Source of the DNA: Stereum hirsutum FP-91666 SS1
Taxonomy: Eukaryota > Basidiomycota > Agaricomycetes > Russulales > Stereaceae
Reading direction: 5' to 3'
Length of the DNA: 64,000 nt
NCBI RefSeq assembly: GCF_000264905.1
Contig: NW_006763131.1
Span: 2,055,939 to 2,119,938 of the forward strand
The notes beneath the pieces were generated by a model. It was given only the letters and a program-made list of their open reading frames with translations. It was not told where the DNA came from and did no database searches. Positions 47,534 to 59,736 of this stretch are shown piece after piece; position 1 is the first letter of the stretch, and every line of letters starts with the position of its first letter. A program made the position numbers and the translations under genes.

Positions 47534-48220
47534 TCCCAAGTACACTGTATCGTAGAGTTTTTCTTCTCGTTCTACATACATCGATCTTCTCCAGATACTT
47601 ATCTGCCCTTTTTGTATTACCTACACAACAATGTAATCCGTCTATGCCAGATCCGAATACTATGATACATGATCAGGCGGAATCAAAAAACAAACTGCTT
47701 CATACTCGTATGTATCAGGGAACAACATGCGGGAAGAAAGACGGGTGGCGAGAAGCTTGAACATAGGTATATCAAACAATCAAGTGAGGAACACACACGA
47801 CCAGCCATGGAACCATGAACGGGAAAAAGAGTCGAGTCTAAAGGATAACCAATTAGGGAAACTCAAGGGAGCCCGTAACACGCAGTAGAGGAAACAATAC
47901 TATTACTATTGGAAAGAGGGGAGCGTCGAAGGGCAGACAAACCAGACACGATGGATGTTGGAGGGTGAATATACTGGAAGGATAATGTATGAGGAGGGCA
48001 TTATACAGTGGGTGGCGAGTGGTGGATATCGGAGAAACAAGGCCTTTTGGATGTAACGCAAAGAAGAAAAGAGAAAACGAAAAGATGCGATTTGAGGAGC
48101 CGGATGAGAGTTGAAGATGCCAGTGATACCAGTGAGACTTTTCTACGACGCAAACTAGAATAGGGGGCCCCGTCAGCGCTCGTCCGTTGATTCACTGCCT
48201 CAAAACGAGTTCGACATACC
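47534..48220. other. Intergenic
   Basis: Purine-rich 3' flank of the minus-strand gene ending at 48221. No gene is supported. Confidence 0.4.
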
Positions 48221-49832
48221 TCAGAAATAACCATTGGCAGAGTAGGTTCGGCCTCGATTGAAAGGCTTCATCGGCAACAAAGGCTCACGACCACCCATCA
48301 CCTCCGAGTCGCGGCCGTGCCCCTCGACCTTGCCAAAGGGGTAGATTGAGCCCGGAGCCCCCGCCACACCAATAGTTGAACCCATAGCCAAGTTTTTGTT
48401 CGGGGCGGAACCAGCGTCAGCTTGTACTGGGAGGATAGACCAAGACGTAAGCTGCGTGACAGGCCCCTCCATCCGCATAGCGTCGTCCTCGGGGAGGTTG
48501 ATCAGAGGATATGAGAGCGAGTGGTGCATCGAAGAGATGGAGGTCGGAACGTTGAGGGAACCCGTAGAGGCGCCACTCTGTCTGGAGGCGAGTCTGCTTT
48601 CATGACGTGTAGCGGGTGACGGCGAAGGGACCAGTCTTTGTGGGACAAACGAGCCGGAGCTCTTGATCCAACCGCGGAAGGGTTCGACAGATGGCGTCCG
48701 GAGGTGGGCAAGGCTGGGTCGAGGCGCCTCGGAGAAGAAAGAGTCCAGGTAGGAGTGTCGTTGACGTTCCATGTACGCGTGGTAGCTTCCTACGCTCTCT
48801 TGGACACCTCGGGCTGGACCGATGACTCTATCGAACCACTGATAAGTCCCCTTGCGATCGTCCTGTGAGAGAGACGGCGTATCAAATTCTGGATGGAAAG
48901 TGTACGGATCCCAGAGTTGGTCGAGATCAAGATCAGGTCTGTCGCAAAGGGACGAGACGGTATCGAGCCAGAGGTCGTGTGCAGACTTATCGCAAGGGTA
49001 CAACGAGTCGGCGAAAGATTTCCAGGCAAGTATGGTGGCGGGGTCAGGGGGAGAGGGAGTCTCCTTCCTAGATAAAGAGTCTGTGGTTTTGGTCGACTTT
49101 TCGGTCTCCATCGGTTCGACTGAGTCGTCAGAGTCAGAGTCGGAGGAAGAGTCGGAGGAAGACGAAGAGCTGCTAGGTGACGGAGAAAGAGCAGGCTGGA
49201 CCGAGCGCATGATACCGATCTGAGCACGAGTCGGACGAGGAGGTTTGATGAGAACTGCTTCAGCGAGAACAGCCGCTGCGCGTCGCCTCTTCTGTGGATA
49301 CGGCTTTGGGCTGGTAGGAGGAGTAGGGATGGCGTTTCGTACGAGTCGCCCGCGCTACACATGAGCATGAGTACGAGGTACAAGCAGATAATGATGGTGA
49401 GCATGCCTCGGCGAAGCTGGTGGCCTTCGCAGGCACTTTTTCGTCTTTTAAGCATCGCAAGCCTTTGCTGTGGTAGAAGTCATAGATGTGACGCCGATCG
49501 ATGCTGAATTTGACCTGGACAGCGCGCCTGACGGCGAAAGAAGGCATCTCGATGTTTCCGGGTTCAATGTGTTTCTCGAGCTCGGCGACGACCTCTGGAC
49601 CGAGACGAGCAGCAAGAGACTCGGGGTTGACACGACGGCGCTGGGTAGAGACAGGGGCAGAGGGTATTTCGGCGCGGTGTGAAGCCGGGAGCGCAAAAGG
49701 AGACGGAGGACGAGATTGCGTCGGAGAGGGTAGACCAGTTTTGCTGAATGAAGATGTACCGACGTCGTCGCCGTTAGTAGATACAGAGGAACGAGAGCCA
49801 GCCGAGGAGCGCTTCCGACGAATGGCTGGCAT
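48221..49832 (-). CDS. Hypothetical protein with helix-rich basic N-terminal module, 509 aa
   Basis: Two exons, 49832-49437 and 49354-48221. The 82-nt intron (donor GTGCCT, acceptor TGTAG) joins LRCLKDEK to RGRLVRNAIPTPPTSPKPYP in phase 0. Residues ~70-128 form a probable compact helical domain: NPESLAARLGPEVVAELEKH, then AVQVKFSIDRRHIYDFYHSK and GLRC. This basic helix-turn-helix-like pattern recalls homeodomain-type DNA-binding folds, but I cannot assign a family. Then come a basic patch (KRRRAAAVLAEAVLIKPPRP), a serine/aspartate run near 190-225, an ordered segment (WKSFADSLYPCDKSAHDLWL) and a disordered tail. A DNA-binding role is only a suggestion. The weak donor is the least certain part. 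Confidence 0.78.
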
Positions 49833-50298
49833 GTCGTTTATTAGAGAGAGAGTGGGTGAGTGGGTGAGAGATGAAAGATGTAAAAGAAGGTAGACGATGA
49901 GAGCGATGTCAAGAGATGACTACGGTGAGGTTTGTGGGGAGGAGGACGGTGGGAATGACGAGGGGACTTTGGTCGTCTTATGAATGGATTTGGACGAGGA
50001 AGCATTAGAGTTCACGGAGATGGGGAGCAGGTCTCGGAGAGAAGGAAGTGGCCCAGAAGAATAGAAGATGACGCGGAAGACAAACCGACGCTGTTCAAAC
50101 GTGAATCGACCGTCCGCTTCAGTGTCTGCTCGCCTGCTTACTCGCTTCCGAGGGTGGCGCCGTGTGGCGTGCGCTCCCGTCAGACCTGATCGACGGAGGA
50201 GCACGTCTCATCGGTCCCGAGGCTCCCTGCAGCCCATCGTGAATAGGCTTCATTTTGGCCACATAACGCTACACTGGATGCTCAGTCCTAGGATACAT
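49833..50298. other. Spacer between SKI2 and the downstream gene
   Basis: Holds the SKI2 3' UTR and the promoter of the 509-aa gene. No further gene is supported. Confidence 0.45.
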
Positions 50299-53200
50299 TT
50301 AGAAATACAAGCTAGCAGCGAATACAACTGCATCAAGCCCGTTAGTATTACACCAACAGTACAAAAAAAAAAGGAGACGGGACTCACTGTCCCTCTTGAT
50401 CTTGATCTGCGCTTCTTCCATCTTCTTCATCAAGTCTGCGTCTCCAATCACCCGCGCCGCGTCCCGCACTTCCCTGCACGTCTCGTCCAAGCGCGTGATC
50501 ACACGCACCACCGTTCCCTCTGCCACATCCGTCAGAGCCGTGATTTGTTCAAATGGCTGCACATCGGCATTCAAAACGGTCAGCAAACCGTTCGTCACGA
50601 TGACAAGAGTGGTGTCGGAGCGCAAAGAAGCACTGACCATGCCCTTTGCCCACTCATACACGACTTCCATCAATCCAAACTTCAGACTCGATCGGAAGTC
50701 GTCCGCTGGGACCTTGTGTCGGTCCTGCACCGCTCCAACCCGGTCCGCGATCGCGAGGATCTTGTCCCGTCCTTCGCCCAGTTTGGGTGGGAAGACCGCC
50801 TCGACTTCTGTCTTTTCCTGGAACACGAAGCAGGAGAGCAGCGCGACGACCTCTTCCGGCTCGTATGCGGCCAGTGTGTTTTCCAGGATGAGCTCCGTGA
50901 GGATGAGCTCGTTCGCAGAGTTGATCTGTGGCGGTATTAGCATGTATGCGTGGTGGTAGGAAATGAACCACACCACAAACCTCACATGCCACCCTTCCCT
51001 TCAAAAGCACCGTTGAGTTCTGGTCAATGAATTGAAGCTCCTGCAGCACCCCTATCCGTTGCTCGTAATCCGGTATCAACTCCAAATTCTGGTCCGATAT
51101 GGCCAGCTTCAGGTTAGCAATGTTTGCCCGGAGCACCTTCTCTGCATGAAGAATAGTGTACTGTCCCTCTCGTCAGTCAGTCCGCCTCGTTTAACAGGGG
51201 AACGAGTACAAGAACACGTACATGATGGTTAAAGTCCGCACACAACAGACAAGCCGGGTTCTCAACTCGTCTGAGCAACCTGTCTTTTTCTCGTAGCATC
51301 TGCTGGAAATCAAAAGAACGTATTCGCCAGTCCACTTCGGGAACAGCACCGGATGAGATCCATTCTTTGACTATAGTGTCGAGTGCGAGTATGGCGTCCG
51401 TCATTCTGGTCTTCGAATGTTTCTCCACGATGCCGTCCACGTCGACCTTAATCATTCGACTGGTGACCATGGATATACTCGTGAGAGGGATAAATCTCAG
51501 GTCGTAGACGCCATCTTGGACCGCGAGCGATTGAGGTGTGGGAAGCACCCGAGGAGGTACACTTTGGAGATCGAGGTCTGTAACGAGGAGTCTGCGCATG
51601 TTGCATACCAACCCAACCATAATCTGAACACGTACCATGCTTGCCCTCCTTCGTTTCCTGATCCACCAAAGCTAGAACACAATACGTCTTTACCTTATTA
51701 CTCCCCGGTATCGACTTCAACAAAACAGCCGCGCTGAAGCGGAAGTGCTATGACACTCTCAGCTCGTATGTGATGTAATATCGATAGAGAGGTTAGAAGG
51801 ACTCACTCCGTCGCGTAGGATGACGACCCGTCCTGCCGACAATGATTTGATACCCTGAGGATGCCCAGAGGCTGTGGAAATCAACTCCTGGTTTATATAG
51901 ACCAGATCGGCTGAAACGTCGTAGTAGGTGCTGATATCCTCTAAACAGATGTCACACTCGAGCTTAGGCATCTTCTGTAGCACCTTCTCGTTCTGTTGAT
52001 GCCATATCGAGTCAGACAGCACCCCCAGCAGCAGAGATAGCAGACTCACTTCGATCACCTGCTTCTGCTGGTCAGGCAACAGCTTCTGCGACGCATTTTC
52101 CGAAAAACTCCGCTTGATCATCTCCTCCACCTTGAGAGCCTCCACTCGCAGCAGGTTCAGTATCATATTATACGTCAACCGGAACTGCGAGTTGAGTTTC
52201 CCAGGCGTGCCGAGGATCATGGTGTTCAACGTCGTTTGCTAGTTATGATAAACCGCGATCAGACTTATGAGGGTGACGTTCACGACCTGTGAATGAGAAA
52301 CGAGGAGACGTACCTCGGGGAGGTTATCATTCGTTACGATGATCACTGTCCCGGTTGGGTCTAACCCTCGACGACCTGCTCGGCCGGCCATTTGGGTGTA
52401 TTCTCCGGGGAGAATGTCGCGGAAGCTCTTTCCATCGTGTTTTCGGATACCAGAGAAGACAACGCATTTGGCTGGCATGTTAACGCCCTGAGCGGAGCGA
52501 ATGAAATTGAGGAAGAGTGTTGTGAATCAATATGGGAAATTGAAGCGGGGCTTACCATGGCGAACGTTTCGGTTGCAAATAGAACTTTGACGAGTCCTCT
52601 GGCGAACAGAATCTCTACGACCTATAGACCCGTCAGTAAGGAAGGGGGGTGAATGCGACACCAGAAGACTAAGACTCTACCTCTTTAACGATCGGCAGTA
52701 ATCCACCATGGTGCACACCAATCCCTCTCGACAGCAAATCCCTCATCCTCCCGATCTGTGGTAGCTTTCTATCCGACCCTAGATAACCACCAACCCATCT
52801 CAAAAATGAAAACAACAGGAACAAAAAGGTAGTCATCACTCACCCTTCAACCTCGAAACCGCCTTCTCAATCGCCACATGCACCTCACTCCTCTCTACCG
52901 CAGTCGACAAATCCACATTCGAAAGCGTCCCTGCATTCTCCTCGCACCGTTTCTTCGACAGCGTGAACACGACCACAGGGAGCAACGACTTTTTCCGCAG
53001 ATGTCCCAGCAGGTGGACATACAGACTTTTGTCTACCGCATTGAACGTCCTAGTGAAACCACCTCCACCTCCACCGCCACCTTCTCGCGGACCTCCTCGA
53101 GCAGGGCCTCCCCGGCCAGTGGGAGCTCCTCTCCCACCGCCACGTTGACCGCCTCCTCTTTGAGGTGCAGCCCCGCGTGCGCCTACACGTTGGACGGGAG

Positions 53201-55345
53201 GCATCCCGGCTGCTTCACGCTCCTTGTCCTGTTTTCGACGGAGTGCTTCGCCCGCTTCTTTGTACCTTTAGTGTCCCATCCGTTTCAGTAGGTCAGATTT
53301 ACATGGGAGAGAGGTTGCAAGGTGGAAAGGACGAACCCTAGGCCCAGGAAATTTCGGTCTGCGTCGACGATCTTGTGCATCTCGCGTCCGGCCCAGAGGT
53401 AGTGTTCGAGAGGGACGGGACGTTTAGCGGTGTAGATGACGTATATGTCCTTTTTCTTCGTCCGGCTGTAGTGTAATGGGTAACGCGAATATCAGTCGAT
53501 TGAGGGGTGAATTGGATGTCAAAGATACGCACCCGACCCAATCTGCGAATTCTTTTGCGTTGGGCACAGTTGCGGAGAGTAGGATGATGTTGACGTGGTC
53601 TGGTAGCATGATGATGACCTCTTCCCATACTACACCGCGCTATCATAGGCCACACAGTCAATGGACCATTCGAGCCTGACACGACAGGAGAGCAAGACAG
53701 AAAGGAAGATTACCTCGGCATCATTGACATAGTGCACCTCATCGAATATCACAAACTCCACATCCCGAATAAGATCTGCACCCTTGTAAAGCATGCTTCT
53801 CAAAATCTCTGTTGTCATAATAAGACAATTCGCCTCCGGATTGATCTGCACGTCTCCCGTCAGGATACCAACAGAGCTGGACGAGAATGTCTGTTTGAAG
53901 TCTCGGAATTTTTGGTTCGAGAGCGCTTTGATGGGTGAGGTATAGATGGCTCTGTTTTTGTCAGATCTAAACCAAAAGATGATGAATGTCAGGAAGAAGC
54001 ATGGGAAGTACCTGGTCATATGTTTCTCGGCGAGCGCGATAGCATACTCTGCCACGACGGTCTTTCCGGCTGAAGTGTGAGCGGCAACGAAGACGGAGTC
54101 TCCCATCTCGAGATGATAGACCGCCTCTTTCTGGAACGTATCCAACTCGAACGGATACTGACGTAGATTTGTGAGTCAAAATCACTTAATCCGAGAGACA
54201 AAGCAGAAAAAGAGACAGAAAAACCTTGTGAGCCATTTCAGGGACCAGGGTATGGAAGTTCTTCATCGGTTTATTGATATCCACGACGTGCGCCCAGTCT
54301 CGCTTTTGCACGTTGACGCGCTTTATCGGTCTACGAGCAGAAGAGACCGGGTTGAGTTGTGCTCGCTAGCATGAGCGATAATATCGTCAGTGAAGGCTTG
54401 TAGTTGTGGTCGAAGTAAAAAGAATAAAAGTCCTACAGATGTAGGTAGAAGATCGTCTATCTCCGATGACGGGCCAGCTGCTGGTGCAAAGTCATCAATA
54501 TGACCGTTAGCATACTCGGGGATCTGGCCATCCTGTATACAGAGAGTAGTCAGATCAGCTTTCATCAAAATCTCCAAGAGTGGATCAAAATCTTACCGCG
54601 ACATCGTCGTTAAAGTCATGTTGTGCCAGGGCATCAAGCTCGTTAACCACATCTGGATCTTCCTCATCGCCGGGAAGTCGAAGTCCACGACTCAATCCTG
54701 GCGCCACAGTCCGTAGCCCTTTGACTTGGCCAGACTTTTCTGCCACATCCTCGGTCACACCGGCAAGGTTCTCGAGACCACCAGGCCAGAAGGGTACGAA
54801 GCCGGACTTCCCTCGCACGAAGTTTTTTGTTGGGCCTGGCGCACGGTCAATGGATGTTGACGTCAATCCGGTTTGAACAGTGGGCGCCGGAACCTACATG
54901 TATTGGGTGAACGAAAGGTGAGATAGTTAAATACAGTGGATAGTTTCAGCTTGGATGCCAGACCTCTGCGTAACCAGTAACACGCCCACCTAGCCCCGTC
55001 CTGACGAAGGACAGAGTGGTGGGCGGTATTGAGGGCGAACTCTGCAATAGCGAAGGTATGGCCAGCGGATGCTCCCAATGGCTAGACAAAGAGAGAATCG
55101 TCAAGAAAAAATTAGTAAACGGCCGTAAATTGTTCTAAGTATTATGAGACATCGTCTTCTTACACCTGATAGTCTTTGAGCCAATTTGCAGGAAGTCTCT
55201 CTCGTGGAACGAGCAGACGGTCATTCAGGTTCTGATGGACCTGTTCACGGGAAGGTATCGTGTCGAGCCCAAGCTCCGCCAATAGACCAGAGGCATCGGT
55301 CGATTTTGGCTGAGCGACTTTGGATATGGTATCCACAAAATCCAT
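50299..55345 (-). CDS. SKI2: SKI2 cytoplasmic exosome RNA helicase (exon 2 frameshifted in this sequence)
   Basis: Twenty-one exons: 55345-55166, 55081-54964, 54893-54597, 54532-54437, 54365-54225, 54157-54012, 53966-53714, 53639-53533, 53465-53337, 53265-52844, 52778-52681, 52621-52556, 52487-52314, 52238-52050, 51992-51807, 51747-51636, 51577-51222, 51160-50981, 50925-50638, 50556-50388, 50327-50299; about 1244 aa. DExH helicase motifs: AAHTSAGKT (~300), FDEVHYVND (~400), LLSATVPN (~430), [14 protein letters not shown] (~715). Ski2 features: an N-terminal [16 protein letters not shown], a glycine/RGG-rich insert in exon 10, the arch region, and C-terminal [14 protein letters not shown]. Ski2 unwinds RNA for the exosome in the Ski2-Ski3-Ski8 complex; Mtr4 is excluded by these ends. 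Exon 2 needs a one-base shift near 55000 (see findings). Confidence 0.93.
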
Positions 55346-55802
55346 AGCAGGCTCCAGAAGGATCAAGAGCTGGCCACGTCCGGTGGCGGGACGATGGTGA
55401 AGCTACGATTGATGTGGCGTAGAAACAGCCAGTGCGCCGATGACGCGGATTGTCGGAGTTTCGGCTGACGCCGTGCCTAGTTTCAAGGTGGCCTGAGTGT
55501 GGCCCAATTGCTTAGCGCCTTTTCCTCCGCTCGACGACACAGCGCAGAGTGTGGTAAGCGCTTTGCATTTTAGAGCTCACAAATATTTTCCGGATTTGAT
55601 TGAAGATAGAGATGCATTTTGACAGTGCTGGAAGCCAAAGTTTGCAATGTAGAGACATAGGTTACAGGGGATAAAGTACAGTATGTAGCAAGTAAAAGTC
55701 GTCGCAAATGGGAGGAACCAGTGTAACACCAGATGACTAGTACAGCTAACTCCCTTCTCGTCCCGCATAATATACGAGGAGCATACATTGTTTTTCAGTG
55801 AA
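55346..55802. other. Intergenic, SKI2 promoter side
   Basis: About 460 bp between the SKI2 start and the Rds1-like stop. Nothing else recognised. Confidence 0.45.
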
Positions 55803-57355
55803 TCAACCGACTTGGTACAGAGCGGGACCCGCTACGATGTGCGGCTCAATCTGGGACAAATTATACGGAGTGACCAAAGGAGCAGCGTCTGTGATCAACA
55901 GATACCTGTTGTATATTGTTTCGTGAGTCAAGAGATCCATGCGTGATGGATAATGAGACGTACACAGTGCCGTTTAGTAACGGGAAGGTGCTGTTGCTGA
56001 ACAGTGTGACGTTGTTGAAGAGTGCTCCTGATGGCTGAATTGTCGAGGCGCTGGTGCCATTGACGTCTTCCAATAGCGTATAAGTCGTGTTAAGTTGCGA
56101 GATCCAGGCAGCATACTGATCACAACGTTTGTCAGTATAGATGATAATAAAAAGCATAAAAGGAGACTGCAGAGTGTACCTTCGCTGTACCAGCAGAAGA
56201 CTGCGTTGTGAATGACTTGTTGAATCCAGTGACAGCCCCAGGTTCCTCCCAAGTGAGTTTGACAACGCGGCCAGGGTATGTCACAGCAGTCACATTCGAG
56301 GAGATGTCCGCTGTGAGGTTGAGATCCGGGTAGTATGGATTGTTCTAGTAATAGTGACGGACATTGTCAGCTATAAAAACCAAACGGAAAGAGAAAAGTC
56401 CTTGGACTTACCAAAATGTTGAGGGGCGGGAAGATCGGCCACGTTACGTTCGGGTTTCCAGCAGGACATGATGAAATATAAGGCTGCATCAGAGTCCATT
56501 GCATGGACTGTGTGATGGAGGGGATGAACCAGAACTGCAAAAATAGAAAGCGATGATGAGTAGGAAAGTTACGGGACATTGGTCTGAGGACATACAGGCA
56601 TGGGGAATAGACCCTCAAATTGGCGGAAGACCATTTGTTGGCGAGCTTCCGTGGCAATGGCGTCGAATATCATAGACGCTATATCTTGTGCGTTGAGGTG
56701 TGCGAGGAAGCCAAAGGTACCCGACTCTCCGAACCGAGTGACCTAAGTTGGAGATGAGACGTGAACTAAAAGAGCGAACGAAAACCAAGATGAAATTGAC
56801 TGACTTTCATGCTGAAGTCGATCCAATCACGGACAGACGTAAAGTTAGGATATGAGTACGTGCATTGCTGAGTGAGATTGGCTGTGAGGTTGCGGTATAT
56901 CAATAGTCATCAGCAATAATTTGAGGACAACCATGACATGGAGTGAGGGACTAACGGGCCAAAAAATTCTCAAAGATCGTGGCATGCCCAACTTCCTGGT
57001 CAGCCATGAACTCAATCAAATATTGGTCCGAGGGTGTTAAACCAGCATCTTCAAAGTCCTGAGAAGAGAATTGGGCAAGCCCGTAGTGGAAGAGATCGAG
57101 TTCGATGAGCTCCTGATGGAGACCAAGATTGAGTGACTGGAAGTCGAAGTCGGACATAGGCTTGTAAGTGGGTGTGCTATTGAAGCCTATTCCTCCTGCA
57201 GGAGCAGGAACGGGTGAAGGGGTGACAGGACCTGGAACGGCAGAGACGGTCGAGGTCGAACCGCCAGCCGCAGTGGAAGACGCCTGGCGTTTCGCAGGCA
57301 CTGCGAAGGCGAGGGAGGCGGAGGAGACAATCGTGGCGTAGGACGAGAAACGCAT
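55803..57355 (-). CDS. rds1: Rds1-like secreted ferritin-fold stress protein, 388 aa
   Basis: Seven exons (57355-56956, 56881-56805, 56742-56596, 56534-56412, 56344-56180, 56115-55964, 55905-55803), all in phase. A signal peptide is visible (MRFSSYATIVSSASLAFAVP, possible KR cleavage site after). A proline/serine linker precedes the ferritin-like part: NLGLHQELIELDLFHYGLAQ, YLIEFMADQEVGHATIFENF, AQDIASMIFDAIATEARQQM, with the E...E/H and D-x-x-x-E-A-R-Q pattern of four-helix-bundle proteins. The C-terminal half is beta-rich with many N-x-S/T glycosylation sites. S. pombe rds1 is induced by stress and adenine or glucose limitation; biochemical activity is unknown. A TATA box lies ~41 bp upstream. 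Confidence 0.9.
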
Positions 57356-57395
57356 CTCGATGTTACAGTAAGGATGTAGAGATGAAAGAGGAGCC

Positions 57396-57404
57396 TTATA
57401 TATA
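57396..57404 (-). promoter_or_regulatory. TATA box of the Rds1-like gene
   Basis: TATATATAA on the minus strand about 41 bp upstream of the ATG. A TATA box fits the stress-inducible class of this gene in other fungi and implies a very short 5' UTR. Confidence 0.55.
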
Positions 57405-58442
57405 TTTTTAGCACTGGAGTAAGCGTCGGATGCGCAAGTCCAGTGAGGGGCTGAATCAGGCATGACGCACGAAACGCCGTGCGATACTTGAACATGACGG
57501 ATGTCTGGGGTTGTCGGATCCAGAAATCGGTAGAACTCTCGAGCGTACAACGGCCATCGTTTGGGCCATGGAGGAACAGCGGGTGGAGAAAGGCCACCCG
57601 GTCAGAATTGCATGAATGTGACGCACCGGTCGTTCCACGGCCAGATGAGGAAGGTAATTGTACTCGGTCGATGACGCCGAACTTGTTCTGACTACGTCGC
57701 TTGAGTCACCACGCTCGCAAAATCTCCGAGCCCACCTTCAACATCTCCACCGTTGGGTCCTTAAACGTCATGCGAAGCAGCACACAAGTCCGAATACCGG
57801 TCCTGCCATACGATATATGCTCAATAATGTTTTATCCAAGCTTAGGCTTTCCTGCACGTAAGTTTCCGAATGGTGAACATTGAAGCGAGTACGGACATTT
57901 TACTCGTTCCCGAAAGGTAAGAGATGGTTTCATTGTTTGTTCAGCCCATTTGGATGAATTCTGATGGTCCAGATTCGTAGACCCTCATGCATGGAGTCGA
58001 CGGGCATCCGTGTCAAATTCTAGTAGAACATCGGAAGCCCTTTTCGTGCGGCTGTAGCTGAAACGCTCAAACGTTTACGCAAGGCCTTCAAGGGCTAGGT
58101 TTCCGATGTAGACTTCGAATATAGGACGAGGTAGAACTGCGCATCCTGGAATGAGGAGGGTAGGTATACGGCATGCATGATGCAACCCGCGCCACATTTC
58201 AGTGACGAGGCGGACTCGGGGATAATTATCGACGAGCATACGAAGGAGAGTACGTTCAAAAGACCTGCGAAGCGAGCGTCCTCGGCGTAGAGAATGGCAT
58301 CCCACTCGATAATTTAAGTGATAAAGCGAGCGGCTGAGAAACGCAGTACGAACTCGCTAGGATTACAGTTGTTGTCCACCCTATCCTGTACGTTTAGTAA
58401 CGGGCGTCAGAAACATACTATACTTGACTTACACTATGTTCG
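57405..58442. other. Intergenic, Rds1-like upstream region
   Basis: About 1 kb between the Rds1-like promoter and the IST1 stop codon. No gene or repeat is supported; it may hold regulatory sites of the Rds1-like gene. Confidence 0.45.
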
Positions 58443-59736
58443 CTATCGCTTCTTGAGTGCTTCGAACCGCTTCGCCAAGGCTGTAAAGTCATCCTCTGGG
58501 GGTTCAGAGGCTGTGGCTGGCTGCTTTGCACCCTCATCCCCTTCAACAGGAGGGAGATCCGGAAGTTTCGATGTACCTGGGATGTCTGACTTCACCGCGA
58601 TGGGGACCTCGAGGCCTGCATCCTGGTCTACTTCCTGATAAGGAAGGTCATGATGAGCTCGGGCATCCGCTGGTCCTAGGTGTGAAGATGGTCTGCTAAC
58701 TTTGACACCTCCATCGCTACCGTCATCATCATCAGCCTTTGGTGGCGACCACTTAATGTTGTACCCCTTGGCGATCTCGGCGAGATAAGCGTCGACTAAT
58801 GCTGCTGAAGGCATTCCCATCGTGATTTTCTTCATGACCTGACCCAACACACATTATTGAAGCCGCACAGGGGCAGTTACATAGGTACGAAATACTTACC
58901 CGTTCGCTTACACAACCATCACGATTCTCCATCACAGCGACAGAGAATTCGCGGCCATACTTGTGCATGAGAAGGTCTCGCAAGATATGTAGCTCTATCC
59001 GTCACGGGTTTATTTTCCATGAGATATGGAGTAGATAGATGGCAGACTGACCTTTGATTTCTGTTCGAGGGGCGGCGTGAATGATACTGCAGACCTAAAA
59101 GGTTGTCCGCCATGGAACTGAGAGGTTGCACCAATAACAGATGCGAGAGCAGCATACCCCTTCAGATACTGCAGGATCAGGTTCCCGAGAACTGGGTAGC
59201 AGGATGGGTGTGAGTGTTCAGACTAGGAACCCGTGTGGTCACCGTGATGAGCTAGGCTCACTTCTGATCCAGGAGACCAAAACGAGCGATTAAAAGCTCG
59301 CAGTAGAGCTCGAGAAGCTCTAGCAGCTCCAAATGGATATCTTCGTTGATAACTACAAGTAGAGTACGTTAAGATACTATCAGTAGTACCATTGAATAAT
59401 TGCGTGCGGACATACTGTTCTCTACCTTGATTCGGGCTGATTCCACTTTCCCACGTTCCAGGAGTGTGGCGATCTCTCGTCGTGACGCCTTTGCTTGTGC
59501 TTCTTTCTTTTCCTGCGAGGTCCTCAATCGTTGGACTGATAAGCTATAATACGGAATGTCAGGCCATCTGACCCTGTACATGCAGTGTCCCCCACAAGGA
59601 TCCGGAGGGCGTGGAGTACATGTAAGGCTAACTTACCGAAGTTGAACCTGGTACAGAAGGTTTAAATATTCAGCGAGTATCGTGTCGTACAAGAGCAAGC
59701 ACATGCCTTTGCCTTGGCTGGATTCCAAGGTGCCAT
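58443..59736 (-). CDS. IST1: IST1, ESCRT-III-associated regulator of Vps4, 275 aa
   Basis: Eight exons: 59736-59707, 59647-59637, 59543-59416, 59352-59262, 59191-59158, 59094-59052, 58994-58900, 58838-58443. The IST1 helical domain fills ~1-190: MAPWNPAKAK, VQLRLSVQRLRTSQEKKEAQ, RREIATLLERGKVESARIKV, INEDIHLELLELLELYCELL, HILRDLLMHKYGREFSVAVM, MPSAALVDAYLAEIAKGYNI. A disordered acidic/proline linker follows, and the C-terminus DDFTALAKRFEALKKR resembles a MIM1-type Vps4-binding helix. IST1 modulates Vps4 and ESCRT-III in multivesicular-body sorting. Exon 2 is an 11-nt microexon (VQLR), and intron 1 seems to start with GC (AAG|GCATGT), the only non-GT donor I found. Confidence 0.92.

Noticed and set aside
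50068..50940. Plus-strand open frame of 290 codons
   Set aside because: Antisense to the last SKI2 exons and introns; the SKI2 reading is unambiguous, so this is a shadow frame.
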